Shown: positions 1 to 9,476, numbered from the stretch's first letter. The stretch: 64,000 bases of DNA from Bedellia somnulentella (GCA_963576735.1 OY755177.1:2294001-2358000), one strand, 5' to 3'. Notes: a model not told the origin generated them from the sequence alone. Program-made: numbers and translations.

Positions 1-600
1 CTCGTAAATATTTTACTTTTCTAACATAAGTCAACTTAAATAACCACATTTTTCCTTGAGCTTTTACTATAAGGCATTTTTTAAGTTATCTATAATATTA
101 TAAATATCTCTTTATTTATATATTTATTGCTTAAAACATCTTCTGTGTAATTATGGAGTATGGATTTGTTTGTCTGTATTGTTTTGACAAAAAGTATTTA
201 GTTTTAAGAGATATAAGTGCATTGGAATGTTTTAATAAAATGTTTGTTAATATGCAGAATTTTTATTTATTAACTTTATTTCCATATAACACATTGGTTA
301 AAAGGGGTTCCATTCCAACCATTGTTCCAAGTACGCGGAGCAATCATTGGCACATTTTAATTTAATGAGCGAAATTGGGCCCAGGACAAGAGACTGAGAT
401 GGTAAAATGACACTTAGATTTAAAAAATACTTGTGTAGTAGTCCTTACTGTATTATTTTTTTAGCGAAGATCAGAAAACATTTTAACTCTACTAGAAAAA
501 TATAGTATATCGTAAACATGCATGCCGCACTCCCGTTGTCACGATTGCCGTGTGTTTATCATGCTTGTGCAATTTACTTAAATACATAAACTCACATCTA
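1..600. other. AT-rich intergenic stretch
   Basis: No gene or repeat could be recognised here. The short open frames have no domain or codon pattern that suggests coding. The region ends in a small SINE A remnant at about 600-655. Confidence 0.4.
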
Positions 601-655
601 TACATCCCAAGTAGGGGTAGCCAGAGCTCAATTATTAGACATTTTCGGCCACTTT
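600..655 (-). repeat. SINE A fragment
   Basis: It matches the 3' half of the SINE A repeat (GGGGTAGCCAGAGCT and the CCACTTTTG block) in minus orientation. It joins an RTE LINE fragment directly at about 659. Confidence 0.5.
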
Positions 656-658
656 TGA

Positions 659-990
659 TTAAAGATGACGTAGTATGCAAGATAGAAAAAGGAATGTTGA
701 GGTGGTTTGGGCACATAGAGAGAATGGATGAAAATAAAGTAGCGAAAGAGATATATAGAGTCAATGTGGATGGGATTGTTAGTAGAGGACGGCCTCGTAA
801 AACGTTTCTTGACCAGATAGAAAATGTTCTTATAAAGGCGGGGGTCCGCAGTGAGAAGAATAAAAGAACATGTATGAGAAGAATAAAAGAGCATGTATGA
901 GAAGAATAATGAATGTGAGGGTGTCAAGATCGTACTAAGTGGCGATCGATAGTCTCTGCCTACCCCAATGGGAGTAATGGGCGTGAGTAT
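659..990 (+). pseudogene. RTE-type LINE ORF2 C-terminal fragment and 3' end
   Basis: The translation contains LRWFGHIERMDENKV, then a GRGRPR-like stretch (SRGRPRKT) and LDQI, which is typical of the C-terminus of RTE-clade endonuclease/reverse-transcriptase ORFs in insects. A short internal duplication (about 853-905, AAGAATAAAAGA.CATGTATGAGAAGAATAA) shifts the frame, so it is dead. After the break the DNA still matches the family end (GGCGATCGATAGTCTCTGCCTACC), followed by GGGCGTGAGTATA. A better-preserved relative lies at 58135-58445. Confidence 0.75.
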
Positions 991-1009
991 AAGCAAGTTT
1001 TGATTCTAA

Positions 1010-1366
1010 AGTGTCGAAAAGATTATAAAATTTACTGTGACACACGAACCGACAGAATTGACGAAACTAAAAGGGTTCCGGTATTTGAAACCCTAAAGAA
1101 GGGTAACGAAGCTTCAGAAATGGAACCTCGTCAATCACTTTTTGAAGTTCAGCGGGGATAAGATTGTCGTATCATGATTGTCTTAAATATATAGAAATGG
1201 GGTGACATTGATAGACATGACGAAACTAATAGGATTACGTTTTTTGCCATTCGATCACGAAACCCTAAAAAAGGGAATATCAAATCGCCCTTAAATCACT
1301 AAACAGAGTTATGTTTTCTAGTTTCAAGAGATATAGAAGGAAACTCTGGTAAATCTGACTTATATA
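1010..1366. repeat. Old repeat debris with AACCCTAAA motifs
   Basis: Two diverged blocks (about 1040-1110 and 1200-1280) share GACGAAACTAA.AGG and AAACCCTAAA.AAGGG. Such blocks are common in lepidopteran intergenic DNA. No ends were found. Confidence 0.3.
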
Positions 1367-1737
1367 TATAATATTATTTTATAGTGGCTTGATATATGGC
1401 ACCGTCAATCAAACACATTGAGTTTCTCTGTAAATCAAAGATTTATTTCAGTTAATCTAAGAAACAAATCATGAAACAAATCAAACAAACATTAACTTAC
1501 ATACCTGTAAATCAAAGAAACGACATTAAATGTTATTATTCCGGTGTCGATTTCTTATTTTATTTAAAATTAGATATTAACTTATTCTTTGTAAAGAGAA
1601 ATTTTTCTTATTTGACATTAACCAAAAGCGTGCGTCATGACCGTCACAGTTTACTCTTTCTTAAAAACTCTAAACTACCAAACAGTTGCTATATGCGCGT
1701 GTAAATTCAAATAAAGGAAACTATAGTTTTCTTTACA
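1367..1737 (-). repeat. 3' LTR of the Gypsy-type element
   Basis: 371 bp. On the element strand it begins TGTAAAG just after the polypurine tract and ends ...AATATTATA. It is identical by eye to the two halves of the other LTR and preserves the uninterrupted Helitron target (TTTAAAATTAG at about 1563-1573). Confidence 0.93.
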
Positions 1738-1751
1738 TCTCCCCCCCAAAA
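1738..1751 (-). other. Polypurine tract of the LTR element
   Basis: The minus strand reads TTTTGGGGGGGAGA immediately upstream of the TGTAAAG start of the 3' LTR. This is the expected plus-strand primer for Ty3/Gypsy reverse transcription and fixes the LTR boundary at 1737. Confidence 0.85.
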
Positions 1752-1813
1752 GAGATAAACAATGAGTAAAAGTGAATATAAACAATGAGGTTTATGTTCC
1801 CGGCATACACTCT

Positions 1814-4525
1814 TCACACGTAGATAGCAGGAGCTGGTGTGAGCTTCGATATGTGGAAGTAGTTAGACTCTGATCTCTTGTGATCAGTGTTTATCTTGTA
1901 TATTGATGTAGATATTTTTTCTATAATCTTGTAGGGTCCTATTTTCAGTTCATCAAGTTTTTTCCTGTTTAATTTGTTCCCGTTTTCCACAAAAACCATG
2001 TCTCCTACGTTGAAGTCTATATATTTTCGATGCTTATCATAAATTGTCTTGTTATAATTATGTGATTTGATTGAGTTTTCTAGAGCTCTTCTCCTATCTT
2101 GGATTAAATCATGTTTAGTTCTTTCCTGTTTTAGCTCATTTGGCAAAATAGTGACATCTGTGCCATAAAGTAAGTATTTCGGAGCATATCCAGTAACTGT
2201 GTGCACTGTCTCGTTGTATTTCTTTACACAATTGTGTGCCACAGTCGTCCATGCCATTCTTGTATCTTGTTCATTTATTTTACATCTGATTTTGTTGACC
2301 AGCGTTTGGTTTAGTCTCTCATTCAAACCATTCGAGAAAGGTGAGTTTACTGCTGTAAATATGATTTGTATATTCTTCTCATCTAAAAAACTCTTGAAAT
2401 CTCTTGAGTTGATACCTGGGTATTGGTCCGAGAGTATCACTTCTATGTCATCACATTCTGTACAACTTTTTATAAGTTTGATAAAATCATTTGCATTTTG
2501 TCTACTGGATGTTAGTATGTATGCATACCTTGTAAAATGATCTGATAATAGGTGTAAATATCTCTTTGTTGATCGGGATCCTCCAAAGCCTCCAATGGTA
2601 TCGATGGAACATATCTGAAATGGTTTTTTGGCAGGCCCCAATTGTGACATTAATCCATATTTATTTTTTCCTCTTGATTTATTCTTTATGCATATTGTGC
2701 AGCTTTCACAAATTATTTTTATGTTTTTCGTCATGTTCTCTGCTGTATACACAGTGCTTATCATTTTTTGCATTTGTTTAATTCCGATATGGCTTAGATC
2801 TGAATGTATTTTCTTCATGAGCTCTATGCTTAATTTCTCTGATATAATAATTTTTTCTTTTTCTCTTACTTTCTTGTAATACACATTGTTTTTTGTATAT
2901 AACTTATCTCTCTTGCTTTGTATATATTCATTTTGATTTTGATCTTGTAAAATATCTTCTATTGTTATCATGTTTACTATTTTTAGCTGTTCTTCTAAGT
3001 TTTCTTCTGGTTCGAGAACCGGGTTTCTGCTCAGGCAATCTGCTTCAATATTATATCTTCCTGGAGAATATTTAATTTGGAAATCATATTGCGATAAATA
3101 ATGAGTTAAGTCACCTAGCTCTTCGTCTGTTCTACATTTTATGTTCATATTTTCCAGTGGCTTGTGATCTGTAAAGACTGTGAATTTTCTGCCTATTAGT
3201 AGGTGTTGCCAATACTGAACACATTCTTTAATTGCCAGACATTCCAGATACACAGCCTTCTTCCTTTTTTGCACTTCATTTAATTTCTTTGAAAAGTAGG
3301 CTACAGGTTTTTCTTCGTTGTTTTTTTGTTTTTGTTTCAGAACTGCTCCTACTCCTAATATGCTGGCATCTTCGCTTTGAATTGCTTGAAATAACTGCTT
3401 CAGATATCTTATATGATCCGAGAATGACTTCGAAAACAACAGAATGTCATCAATAAAACATACTGTGAACTCTCCAAGATTATGCTTCCGTATAATATTA
3501 CACATTATCCTTTGGAATATGGCTGGAGCGGTCTTCAATCCAAATGGTAGACAGGTCCATTGGTAATGACCTTCTTGTGTCACAAATGCCGTTTTGTGTC
3601 TATCTGTGACACGCAGTGGTATGGACCAAAAAGCAGAATTAAGGTCCAGCGTTGAAAAATATTTACAATTTCTTGTTTTTACTATTAAGTCCTCGATGAG
3701 CGGGAAGGGCTGTGACTGTGGTACAACAATCTTATTTAAATCTCTGAAGTCTATACACAGTCTTGATTTTCTGTTTTCTTCTCTTTTATAGGCCAATGTA
3801 ACAGGCGCTGCAAATGGGCTATATGATTCTTCTATTATATTCTTTTCCAGTAGTTTTGCTATTTGGCTTTTGATTTCTTTCTTGTCTTCCACTGTGCAAC
3901 GATATGGTCTTTTACTGCAATATTTTTCTACTTGTAGATCGATGTGTGCTTCATAACCTTTTACCTTTCCAATGTCATATTTGTCCGTCGCAAACACTGA
4001 CTGGTTTTCTGTTATTAAGTCATCAATTATTGTCTGTTCCTCAAAACTCAAGTGATTAATACAAATTCTAAAGTCTTCTGTTTTAAAACTTTCATTGTAG
4101 TTTATGATATTATCCATTTTTAATTCCTTAGAATCAATATCTGTATTTGTTTCCTTAGAAACTCTTTCCTTGTTTTGTGTAGGTAATTTTTGATGAATTT
4201 TCAGATTTTCGTCTTGAACTAGATGAAATTCTTGTATACAATCTAGTCCCACTAAAAAGTCATAATCAAAATTTTCGTTATCTATCACAAAAACATTCAT
4301 TTTTTTCTCAATATCAAAGATGGCTATGTCCAGTGAAATTATTCCGATAGCTTTTTTGACGCCATTAATCGTTTTTAGATTAGTATCATTTGAAAGAGTG
4401 CCTTTGTTTTGCTTTATCTTTAATATCTTTGAGTTTATCAATGACACATTAGATCCAGAGTCATAGATCCCTGATACTTCAATATTTTTATTTAGTAGTA
4501 ATTTTATCTTGATCAATGGCGGCAC
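1814..4525 (-). CDS. pol: Pol polyprotein: protease, RT, RNase H, integrase (RT-RNase H gap)
   Basis: The 903-codon frame starts at a GTG, not an ATG. It is probably entered by -1 frameshifting from gag (see 4531-4537), so the GTG is only the start of the computed frame. The order is: aspartic protease with DSG at residues 22-24; RT about 205-385, with the LPFG block and FIDD (357-360) as the polymerase active site; RNase H with acidic residues D386, E428 and D453; integrase with H574, H579, C606 and C609 zinc ligands, catalytic D642, D700 and E736 (D-35-E), and a C-terminal IGPY module near 862-865. Only 25 residues separate FIDD from RNase H D386. Intact Gypsy elements have well over 100 there, so the RT thumb/connection is missing although the frame stays open. 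Confidence 0.93.
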   Translation of the reverse strand: MPPLIKIKLLLNKNIEVSGIYDSGSNVSLINSKILKIKQNKGTLSNDTNLKTINGVKKAIGIISLDIAIFDIEKKMNVFVIDNENFDYDFLVGLDCIQEFHLVQDENLKIHQKLPTQNKERVSKETNTDIDSKELKMDNIINYNESFKTEDFRICINHLSFEEQTIIDDLITENQSVFATDKYDIGKVKGYEAHIDLQVEKYCSKRPYRCTVEDKKEIKSQIAKLLEKNIIEESYSPFAAPVTLAYKREENRKSRLCIDFRDLNKIVVPQSQPFPLIEDLIVKTRNCKYFSTLDLNSAFWSIPLRVTDRHKTAFVTQEGHYQWTCLPFGLKTAPAIFQRIMCNIIRKHNLGEFTVCFIDDILLFSKSFSDHIRYLKQLFQAIQSEDASILGVGAVLKQKQKNNEEKPVAYFSKKLNEVQKRKKAVYLECLAIKECVQYWQHLLIGRKFTVFTDHKPLENMNIKCRTDEELGDLTHYLSQYDFQIKYSPGRYNIEADCLSRNPVLEPEENLEEQLKIVNMITIEDILQDQNQNEYIQSKRDKLYTKNNVYYKKVREKEKIIISEKLSIELMKKIHSDLSHIGIKQMQKMISTVYTAENMTKNIKIICESCTICIKNKSRGKNKYGLMSQLGPAKKPFQICSIDTIGGFGGSRSTKRYLHLLSDHFTRYAYILTSSRQNANDFIKLIKSCTECDDIEVILSDQYPGINSRDFKSFLDEKNIQIIFTAVNSPFSNGLNERLNQTLVNKIRCKINEQDTRMAWTTVAHNCVKKYNETVHTVTGYAPKYLLYGTDVTILPNELKQERTKHDLIQDRRRALENSIKSHNYNKTIYDKHRKYIDFNVGDMVFVENGNKLNRKKLDELKIGPYKIIEKISTSIYKINTDHKRSESNYFHISKLTPAPAIYV
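3355..3385 (-). other. Junction of an in-frame pol deletion
   Basis: Residues about 381-388 pass directly from RT helix sequence (LFQAIQSE) into the first RNase H motif (DASILGVG). The usual primer-grip, thumb and tether region is absent without a stop or frameshift. This follows from comparison with Gypsy family architecture; no intact sister copy is present in the window. Confidence 0.75.
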
Positions 4526-4527
4526 TA

Positions 4528-5640
4528 TTAGTTTTTTTGGTCTTCGTACTGCAATTCACATTCCAACTCTGAATTATTGATAAGTTTTATCTGTTTTTTA
4601 TCTTTTTCCGTATTCAATTTTGGTTTGAACCAACAAGAATCTTCTGGGTGGTAGCGGTCTCCTTTATTCAATTTATCACAGATATTACATTTTTCTCTAA
4701 CCGGTTTACTATCTTCTTTTCTTTTTATAATTCTTCGTTTTTGCACCAAGTGTTCTAGTCTGCCAAGTTCATTGAATAAGTCTTTAGCATGAACTATTTC
4801 TTCTTTGTTAATCCTATCTGTTATAAAATCTGGTAAGCCGACTGCGATTATGTCAATTAGGGTCCCTTCATCCATTGTTTTTCTTATCTCCAATAAAAGT
4901 CTTTCTTTTTTCACTGCATATTCTACCAAAGATCCTGTTTGGTACTTAAAAGTCAAAGCATATTTGCTGTCAGTCCAACCTTTACTGGTGTATGTTTGTA
5001 AAAAACTTGATTTCCATTCTGACCACTCAGATTGTAATCCAAACTTTATCATCATGGAGGAGTACCAATCTATGCATGTTTTATCAAGAAAAAGTCTGAG
5101 AATTTCAATCTTTTCTTCCTCTTTTACAATATTAAATCTTTCACATTCTTTTTCGAATACTTCCATCCACTGACATGCTCTTGAATTTCTTCCGCTAAAT
5201 TTTTCAATCACAAATCTTTCAGCTAACTTTTTCATACTCTTCTTTTCTTCATTCTGTTTGTCTTCAACCAATTTTTCCAAAATCTTCACTATAGGATCCT
5301 CTAATGTCATTTTACTCACAGCTGGTGACTGTTCTTGGTTAATTTCTTCTAGAAATTGGTCCTGAAAAATCATGTTTCCAGTCTCATCGACATATGTTTT
5401 TAAAATTTCTTCTGTTGTTTTTATCCAAACATTTCTAGTTTGATATCTCTTTTTCAATGTACTTTTTAATGTAACGTATGTTTTCGTGGTTTGAATATGT
5501 TTATGAAGTGATATTGCTTGATACTCTTCAGGAATCAGGTAAACTTTGTCATCTAGTGTGGCAATTGAGGTTATGGCAATGAAGTTTGACTTTCCGTCCA
5601 CTGTTGGTTTAATTTGAAAAGTAAATTTTAGTTTCTCCAT
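4528..5640 (-). CDS. gag: Gag protein of the Gypsy-type element
   Basis: 370 aa from ATG to TAA. It lies 23 nt downstream of the 5' LTR and 2 nt upstream of the computed pol frame, in a different frame. Residues about 120-300 form a helical, Lys/Glu-rich region with FSG, CIDWYSSM and WSEWKSSF blocks typical of retrotransposon capsid domains. Near the C-terminus C318, C321, H331 and C336 form a CX2CX9HX4C finger, with a wider C-H spacing than the usual CX2CX4HX4C knuckle. The protein should assemble particles and bind element RNA. The gene ends with the slippery sequence that feeds pol. Confidence 0.88.
   Translation of the reverse strand: MEKLKFTFQIKPTVDGKSNFIAITSIATLDDKVYLIPEEYQAISLHKHIQTTKTYVTLKSTLKKRYQTRNVWIKTTEEILKTYVDETGNMIFQDQFLEEINQEQSPAVSKMTLEDPIVKILEKLVEDKQNEEKKSMKKLAERFVIEKFSGRNSRACQWMEVFEKECERFNIVKEEEKIEILRLFLDKTCIDWYSSMMIKFGLQSEWSEWKSSFLQTYTSKGWTDSKYALTFKYQTGSLVEYAVKKERLLLEIRKTMDEGTLIDIIAVGLPDFITDRINKEEIVHAKDLFNELGRLEHLVQKRRIIKRKEDSKPVREKCNICDKLNKGDRYHPEDSCWFKPKLNTEKDKKQIKLINNSELECELQYEDQKN
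4531..4537 (-). other. Probable -1 ribosomal frameshift site A AAA AAC
   Basis: The gag frame reads CAA AAA AAC TAA, so the heptamer A AAA AAC sits in the zero frame with the gag stop directly after it. A -1 slip continues as AAA AAA CTA ATA GTG CCG, which is exactly the pol frame. A AAA AAC is a classic X XXY YYZ slippery heptamer. I did not establish a downstream pseudoknot. Confidence 0.82.
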
Positions 5641-5970
5641 TTTTGTGACAGTTAATGTCGTTTTATAATATTATTTTATAGTGGCTTGATATATGGCACC
5701 GTCAATCAAACACATTGAGTTTCTCTGTAAATCAAAGATTTATTTCAGTTAATCTAAGAAACAAATCATGAAACAAATCAAACAAACATTAACTTACATA
5801 CCTGTAAATCAAAGAAACGACATTAAATGTTATTATTCCGGTGTCGATTTCTTATTTTATTTAAAACTAGCAGCCCGTCCCGGCTTCGCTCGGGCATAAA
5901 TTATCATTAACATTTTGTTTTTTATTTTATTACATGTATTATTATTTTATTTTTTAAGTTTTAAGCTATA

Positions 5971-6203
5971 TTAGAATAGCACTACCCCATTTCTTCCGGT
6001 GGGTGTACGTAAGAGGCGACTAACGGTTTTGGGGCTTTTGAGGGATTTTTGGGCGATGCGGTTGGAGACCCATCACCAACAACCTTTATTTCATCATCTT
6101 TTCCCCACACAACTTCCAAAAGTGGCTGAGGAATTTCTGATTCCTTAGCTCTGGCTACCCCTTCTAGGGATTTATAGCCGTGAGTATATGTATGTATGTA
6201 TGT
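5971..6203 (+). repeat. SINE A copy inside Helitron 1
   Basis: A near full-length match to SINE A, from TTAGAATAGCACTACCCC to GCCGTGAGTATATG plus (TATG)n. The first ~20 bp of the family head are missing. Confidence 0.85.
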
Positions 6204-6251
6204 TATATTTTTTTGTATTTATATTTAGATATATTTTTTTATTTTTCATAA

Positions 6252-6413
6252 TGAGTAATTACATAACATAACATAAACATTCACGCCGAATATCCCCGAA
6301 GGGGTTGGCAGAGGTACTAATACTTCTGAACATCACGTGACTTTGTCACATGGTGTTCAGAGTACCCCTATCACGTGAGTACACTGTCCATGCAAAACGT
6401 GGGTACTCTGAGT
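6252..6413. repeat. Inverted (twin-primed-like) SINE B copy in Helitron 1
   Basis: 6252-6359 is SINE B in minus orientation from its TTATG tail (CGCCGAATATCCCCG, GGTTGGCAGAGGTAC). From about 6365 the same family continues in plus orientation (CACGTGAGTACACTGTCC, CAAAACGTGGGTAC). The two halves are arranged head to head. Confidence 0.7.
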
Positions 6414-6444
6414 AATTACATCAAAAACCATTCAATTTATAGAG

Positions 6445-6770
6445 TTAGAGCTTCCCTGTAAACAATATTTGACATTGATGTTCAGGGGCTACGACCCGCG
6501 ACAGGCCAACGTACAGTTGACCGTGAGTAAAACAATTCTTTCGCAGGTCAATCCCTACTAATTTGAAGGTTTGGCCTTGGGACTTATTAATTGTTAAAGC
6601 AAAAGATGTTTTAACCGGAAATTGTAGCCGTTTAAATGGAATTGGCAGATCAGTTGGGATCATCGGTATCCTCGGTATATGAGCTAATTGACCGGCTGCT
6701 GGGCCAGTGATAATAGTCGCTACAATTAAATTTTGCTTTAACTCTTTGATAAGCAGCCTCCCGTACCCCT
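6445..6770 (-). pseudogene. Helitron Pif1-type helicase C-terminal remnant
   Basis: The frame stays open from about 6770 to the stop at 6445. Motifs IPRIPMIPTD, FALTINKSQGQTF and GQLYVGLSRV are hallmark C-terminal motifs (helicase motifs V-VI) of the Rep/Hel protein of Helitrons. The Rep nuclease and the rest of the helicase are absent, so this is a fragment. It shows that Helitron 1 comes from an autonomous lineage. Confidence 0.88.
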
Positions 6771-7587
6771 TCGTGACGCCTGCAACAACTTACTATGCAT
6801 AGCTAATCGAGCGGAGTTCGAATGGAATGTTCGAATCGATTAATTCAAAAAGTAATATAAGGGTATTGAAGTAGTCTGAAATAATATATACGTTTTTTAT
6901 AAGGATTAGATAGGTACAAATAAAGAGCCTTTTCTAAAGCAGGATTTTAATTTAATTTTTAAATAATTTTATACAATGACGCTTGTTGTGAGATAACTAT
7001 AATAGTTAGAGACATGCTGTCGGGGCATTTTTTTTAGATAATGATGTGTTCTATAAAATTGTAGTACATAATTTTATTCTATTGTCAATAGTTTTCGCAG
7101 CGCACGCGATGCAAGGATTTTTTTTGGTATTTCTTTAACACCTTGGGTTACATTTTTGAAGTTTACGTAAGGATCCCTAATTTTTTTGAAAATGAAATAT
7201 AGCCTATGTCACTCAGGAATAGTGTAGCATCAAAACAGTAAAAGAATTTTTCAAATCCGTCCAGTAGTTTTGGAGCCTATTCAATTCAAACAAACAAACA
7301 AAAAATCAAACCTTTCCTCTTTATAATATTAGTATAGATTAGATATTAACTTATTCTTTGTAAAGAGAAATTTTTCTTATTTGACATTAACCAAAAGCGT
7401 GCGTCATGACCGTCACAGTTTACTCTTTCTTAAAAACTCTAAACTACCAAACAGTTGCTATATGCGCGTGTAAATTCAAATAAAGGAAACTATAGTTTTC
7501 TTTACATATATATATATACATACATTGACTTATATTTGTTCTGAATCAGTTGTATGGATGAGTCACTTTTAATAAGTTATATATATA

Positions 7588-8574
7588 CTAGCGACCCGCC
7601 CCGGCTTCGCACGGGTGCAATGCAAAATATACCTACTACAGAATGTCCTTATACACAACATTCACAGCTTTTTTGTCATTAGCCAATACAAACATGTTTA
7701 ATTCTTGATATTTTCCTCGCTAGAGAGCTCCGATAAACGCGTGCGATCGCTGCAAATCATAAAGTGCTATAAGGCGAAGCGCTTTTTTTTTTTTGTTTAC
7801 CGGACGGGAAATCCTCATAGATCCGGTATGTCGGACTTTTACCGACTAAAACCCCTCCGGCTCGGTGCTGCTGGCCCTGCGGCCTATGCGGCGTCACCTT
7901 GATGTGTTGTGCCGGGCGGTGAAAAGGAGTGTACCTAAGCTAAGTCGGATAGGTGTACCTAAGCTAAGTCGGATAGGAAAGGCGAAGCGCGGCCATCGAC
8001 GCGCTATTTATAGGCACGCGCCGCCCGGCGCAAACAACTACGACCCTGCATTTTAAATTTGTAATATCTTCGGTAATATTCACTTAAATTACATGCTGTA
8101 AAAAGCATATTGATCTATAATAAATGCACAATTTATTTAAGGTACTTAATTGGATAAGGATTAATGCTGTATTGTTTAAAATCACTTCGTAAATTACCAT
8201 TTTTTAGTAAAGAATAAAAATGGTTATGCTGGGTTATCCCTAAGAGATAGACATATACCATCGCGGACTTTTTTGTTGAACTTTTTAAGGTGAACAATAC
8301 TGTAGTACATTATTTTGGTCTATCTCGTAGGGTTCAGCCAGCGTTTGCAATATAAGCGCAAAAAAACGTGCTTATTTACGACATCACATTAGAAACCTTT
8401 AAATTTATCAGTGTTTCTCTACTATATTATGCATTTATTATACATACAAACCTTCCTTAAGAATCACTCTATCTATTAAAAAAAACCGCATCAAAATCCG
8501 TTGCGTAGTTTTAAAGATCTAAGCATACATACGGACATACAGCGAAAGCGACTTTGTTTTATACTATGTATTGA
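7588..8574 (-). mobile_element. Helitron 2, non-autonomous
   Basis: Minus orientation. It begins TCAATACATAGTATAAAAC and ends CTAG after a CCCGTGCGAAGCCGGGGCGGG hairpin, between A (7587) and T (8575). The 5' block, with AAACTACGCAACGGATTTTG, belongs to a widespread lepidopteran Helitron type. A GC-rich insert at about 7775-8050 contains a 24-bp tandem duplication (GTGTACCTAAGCTAAGTCGG...). No coding sequence was recognised. Confidence 0.85.
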
Positions 8575-8580
8575 TGATAT

Positions 8581-9476
8581 GTCGTAGGATGATTTGATGT
8601 TTAGGTTTTTTGCAAAAAACCTAGGGATTTTGCAAAAATCCGGATAATTAGACAAAGGTTATAATATTTTCTAATCGTACTAGGTTTTTTGCAAAAAAAA
8701 CTATTTGGTTTAGTAAGATTGTACTTCTTTAATGCTGATTGGCTGATTCTGATTGCTCGCCTACACTTATTCTGATTGGTTCGTTATTGTGGTATTGAGA
8801 TATTATAGCTAAAGTTATAAAGGGTAAGAAATGACAATACTTATTTGATACTAGGAATTAAATATATTTTTTTACTCTTTTGTTGGAGTAAAATTACAAT
8901 CACGTTCGGACATATTATACACAGATCAAGTTACCCCAAACTAAGTAACACTTGTATTATGGGATACTAACTCAGCGATATATTCAATATAATATAATAC
9001 ACATATGCTCATCACATAAATGTTGCTCTCAGTGGGGATCAAACCCGCAACCTTCTGACCGAAAAGCTAGTCACCTATCCACTCGGCCACGGACGTCTTC
9101 AATATAGGTAGGAACAATAAACGTTTTAAATTGTAGTATTGAGGTATTATAGCTAGAGTTATAAAGGGAAACGACAATACTATTTTTATACTTAGGAACT
9201 TTTCTAACTAAAATTAAAATAACAATCAAATTAAATGTAGGTAGGAACAATGAAGTAATTCGTCTTAATTAACAACCAATCAGAGATGACGTGTTTATGA
9301 GGCACTGCAATTGACCAATCAGTGTACAGTATTCATAAAAACTGACATTTCGTTTCGGAGTCATACCAAACCCACTAGTTTTTTTGCAAAAATCCTAGTA
9401 AGATTAGAAAATATCATAACCGTTGTCTAATTATCCGGAATTTTGCAAAAAACCTAAACATCAATCATCCTACGAC
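8581..9476. mobile_element. TIR DNA element (GTCGTAGGATGAT ends) with tandem interior
   Basis: About 100-bp inverted ends begin GTCGTAGGATGAT and contain short dyads TTTTTTGCAAAAAA and TCCGGATAATTAGACAA. Interior blocks at about 8787-8905 and 9130-9260 are a diverged direct duplication (GTAGTATTGAGGTATTATAG, AGTTATAAAGGG). A SINE D lies in the first unit. No transposase frame and no clear target duplication were found. Confidence 0.75.
8925..9110 (-). repeat. SINE D copy nested in the TIR element
   Basis: Minus orientation. The tRNA-like head at about 9035-9095 reads (reverse) CGTGGCCGAGTGGATAGGTG with a GGGTTTGATCCC B box, followed by the family body ATGAGCATATGTG and AACTTGATCTGTG. Confidence 0.75.

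Larger units (their letters stand above)
5867..7338 (-). mobile_element. Helitron 1, truncated autonomous type, inside the LTR
   Basis: On the minus strand it begins TCTATACTAATATTATAAAG and ends in CTAG, preceded by a GC-rich hairpin (CCCGAGCGAAGCCGGG). It sits between A and T with no target duplication. The uninterrupted sister LTR (TTTAAAA|TTAG) proves both ends to the base. It retains a piece of the Helitron helicase, so it derives from a coding Helitron by internal deletion. It also carries SINE A and SINE B sequences. Confidence 0.92.
1367..7506 (-). mobile_element. Ty3/Gypsy-type LTR retrotransposon, young, internally deleted
   Basis: The minus-strand order is 5' LTR (5664-7506, interrupted), gag, pol (protease, RT, RNase H, integrase), polypurine tract and 3' LTR (1367-1737). 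The PR-RT-RH-IN order, the D-D-35-E integrase and its GPY motif place it in Ty3/Gypsy (Metaviridae-like); the clade is not resolved. Both LTRs are 371 bp once the nested Helitron is removed, and I see no difference between them by eye, so insertion was recent. Both flanks are TATATA-type, so the target duplication is hidden in simple sequence. The pol frame lacks the residues that normally join RT to RNase H, so this copy probably cannot complete reverse transcription alone. Confidence 0.93.
5664..7506 (-). repeat. 5' LTR of the Gypsy-type element, split by a Helitron
   Basis: The parts 5664-5866 (203 bp) and 7339-7506 (168 bp) add to 371 bp and match the 3' LTR throughout by eye. The 1,472-bp gap is the Helitron at 5867-7338. 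Between the LTR and the gag ATG there are only 23 nt and no TGG-initial primer binding site. Confidence 0.92.

Noticed and set aside
492..996. Minus-strand frames of 90 and 122 codons
   Set aside because: Antisense of an RTE LINE fragment. No recognisable protein.
2199..3791. Several plus-strand frames opposite pol
   Set aside because: Antisense shadows of the retrotransposon coding region.
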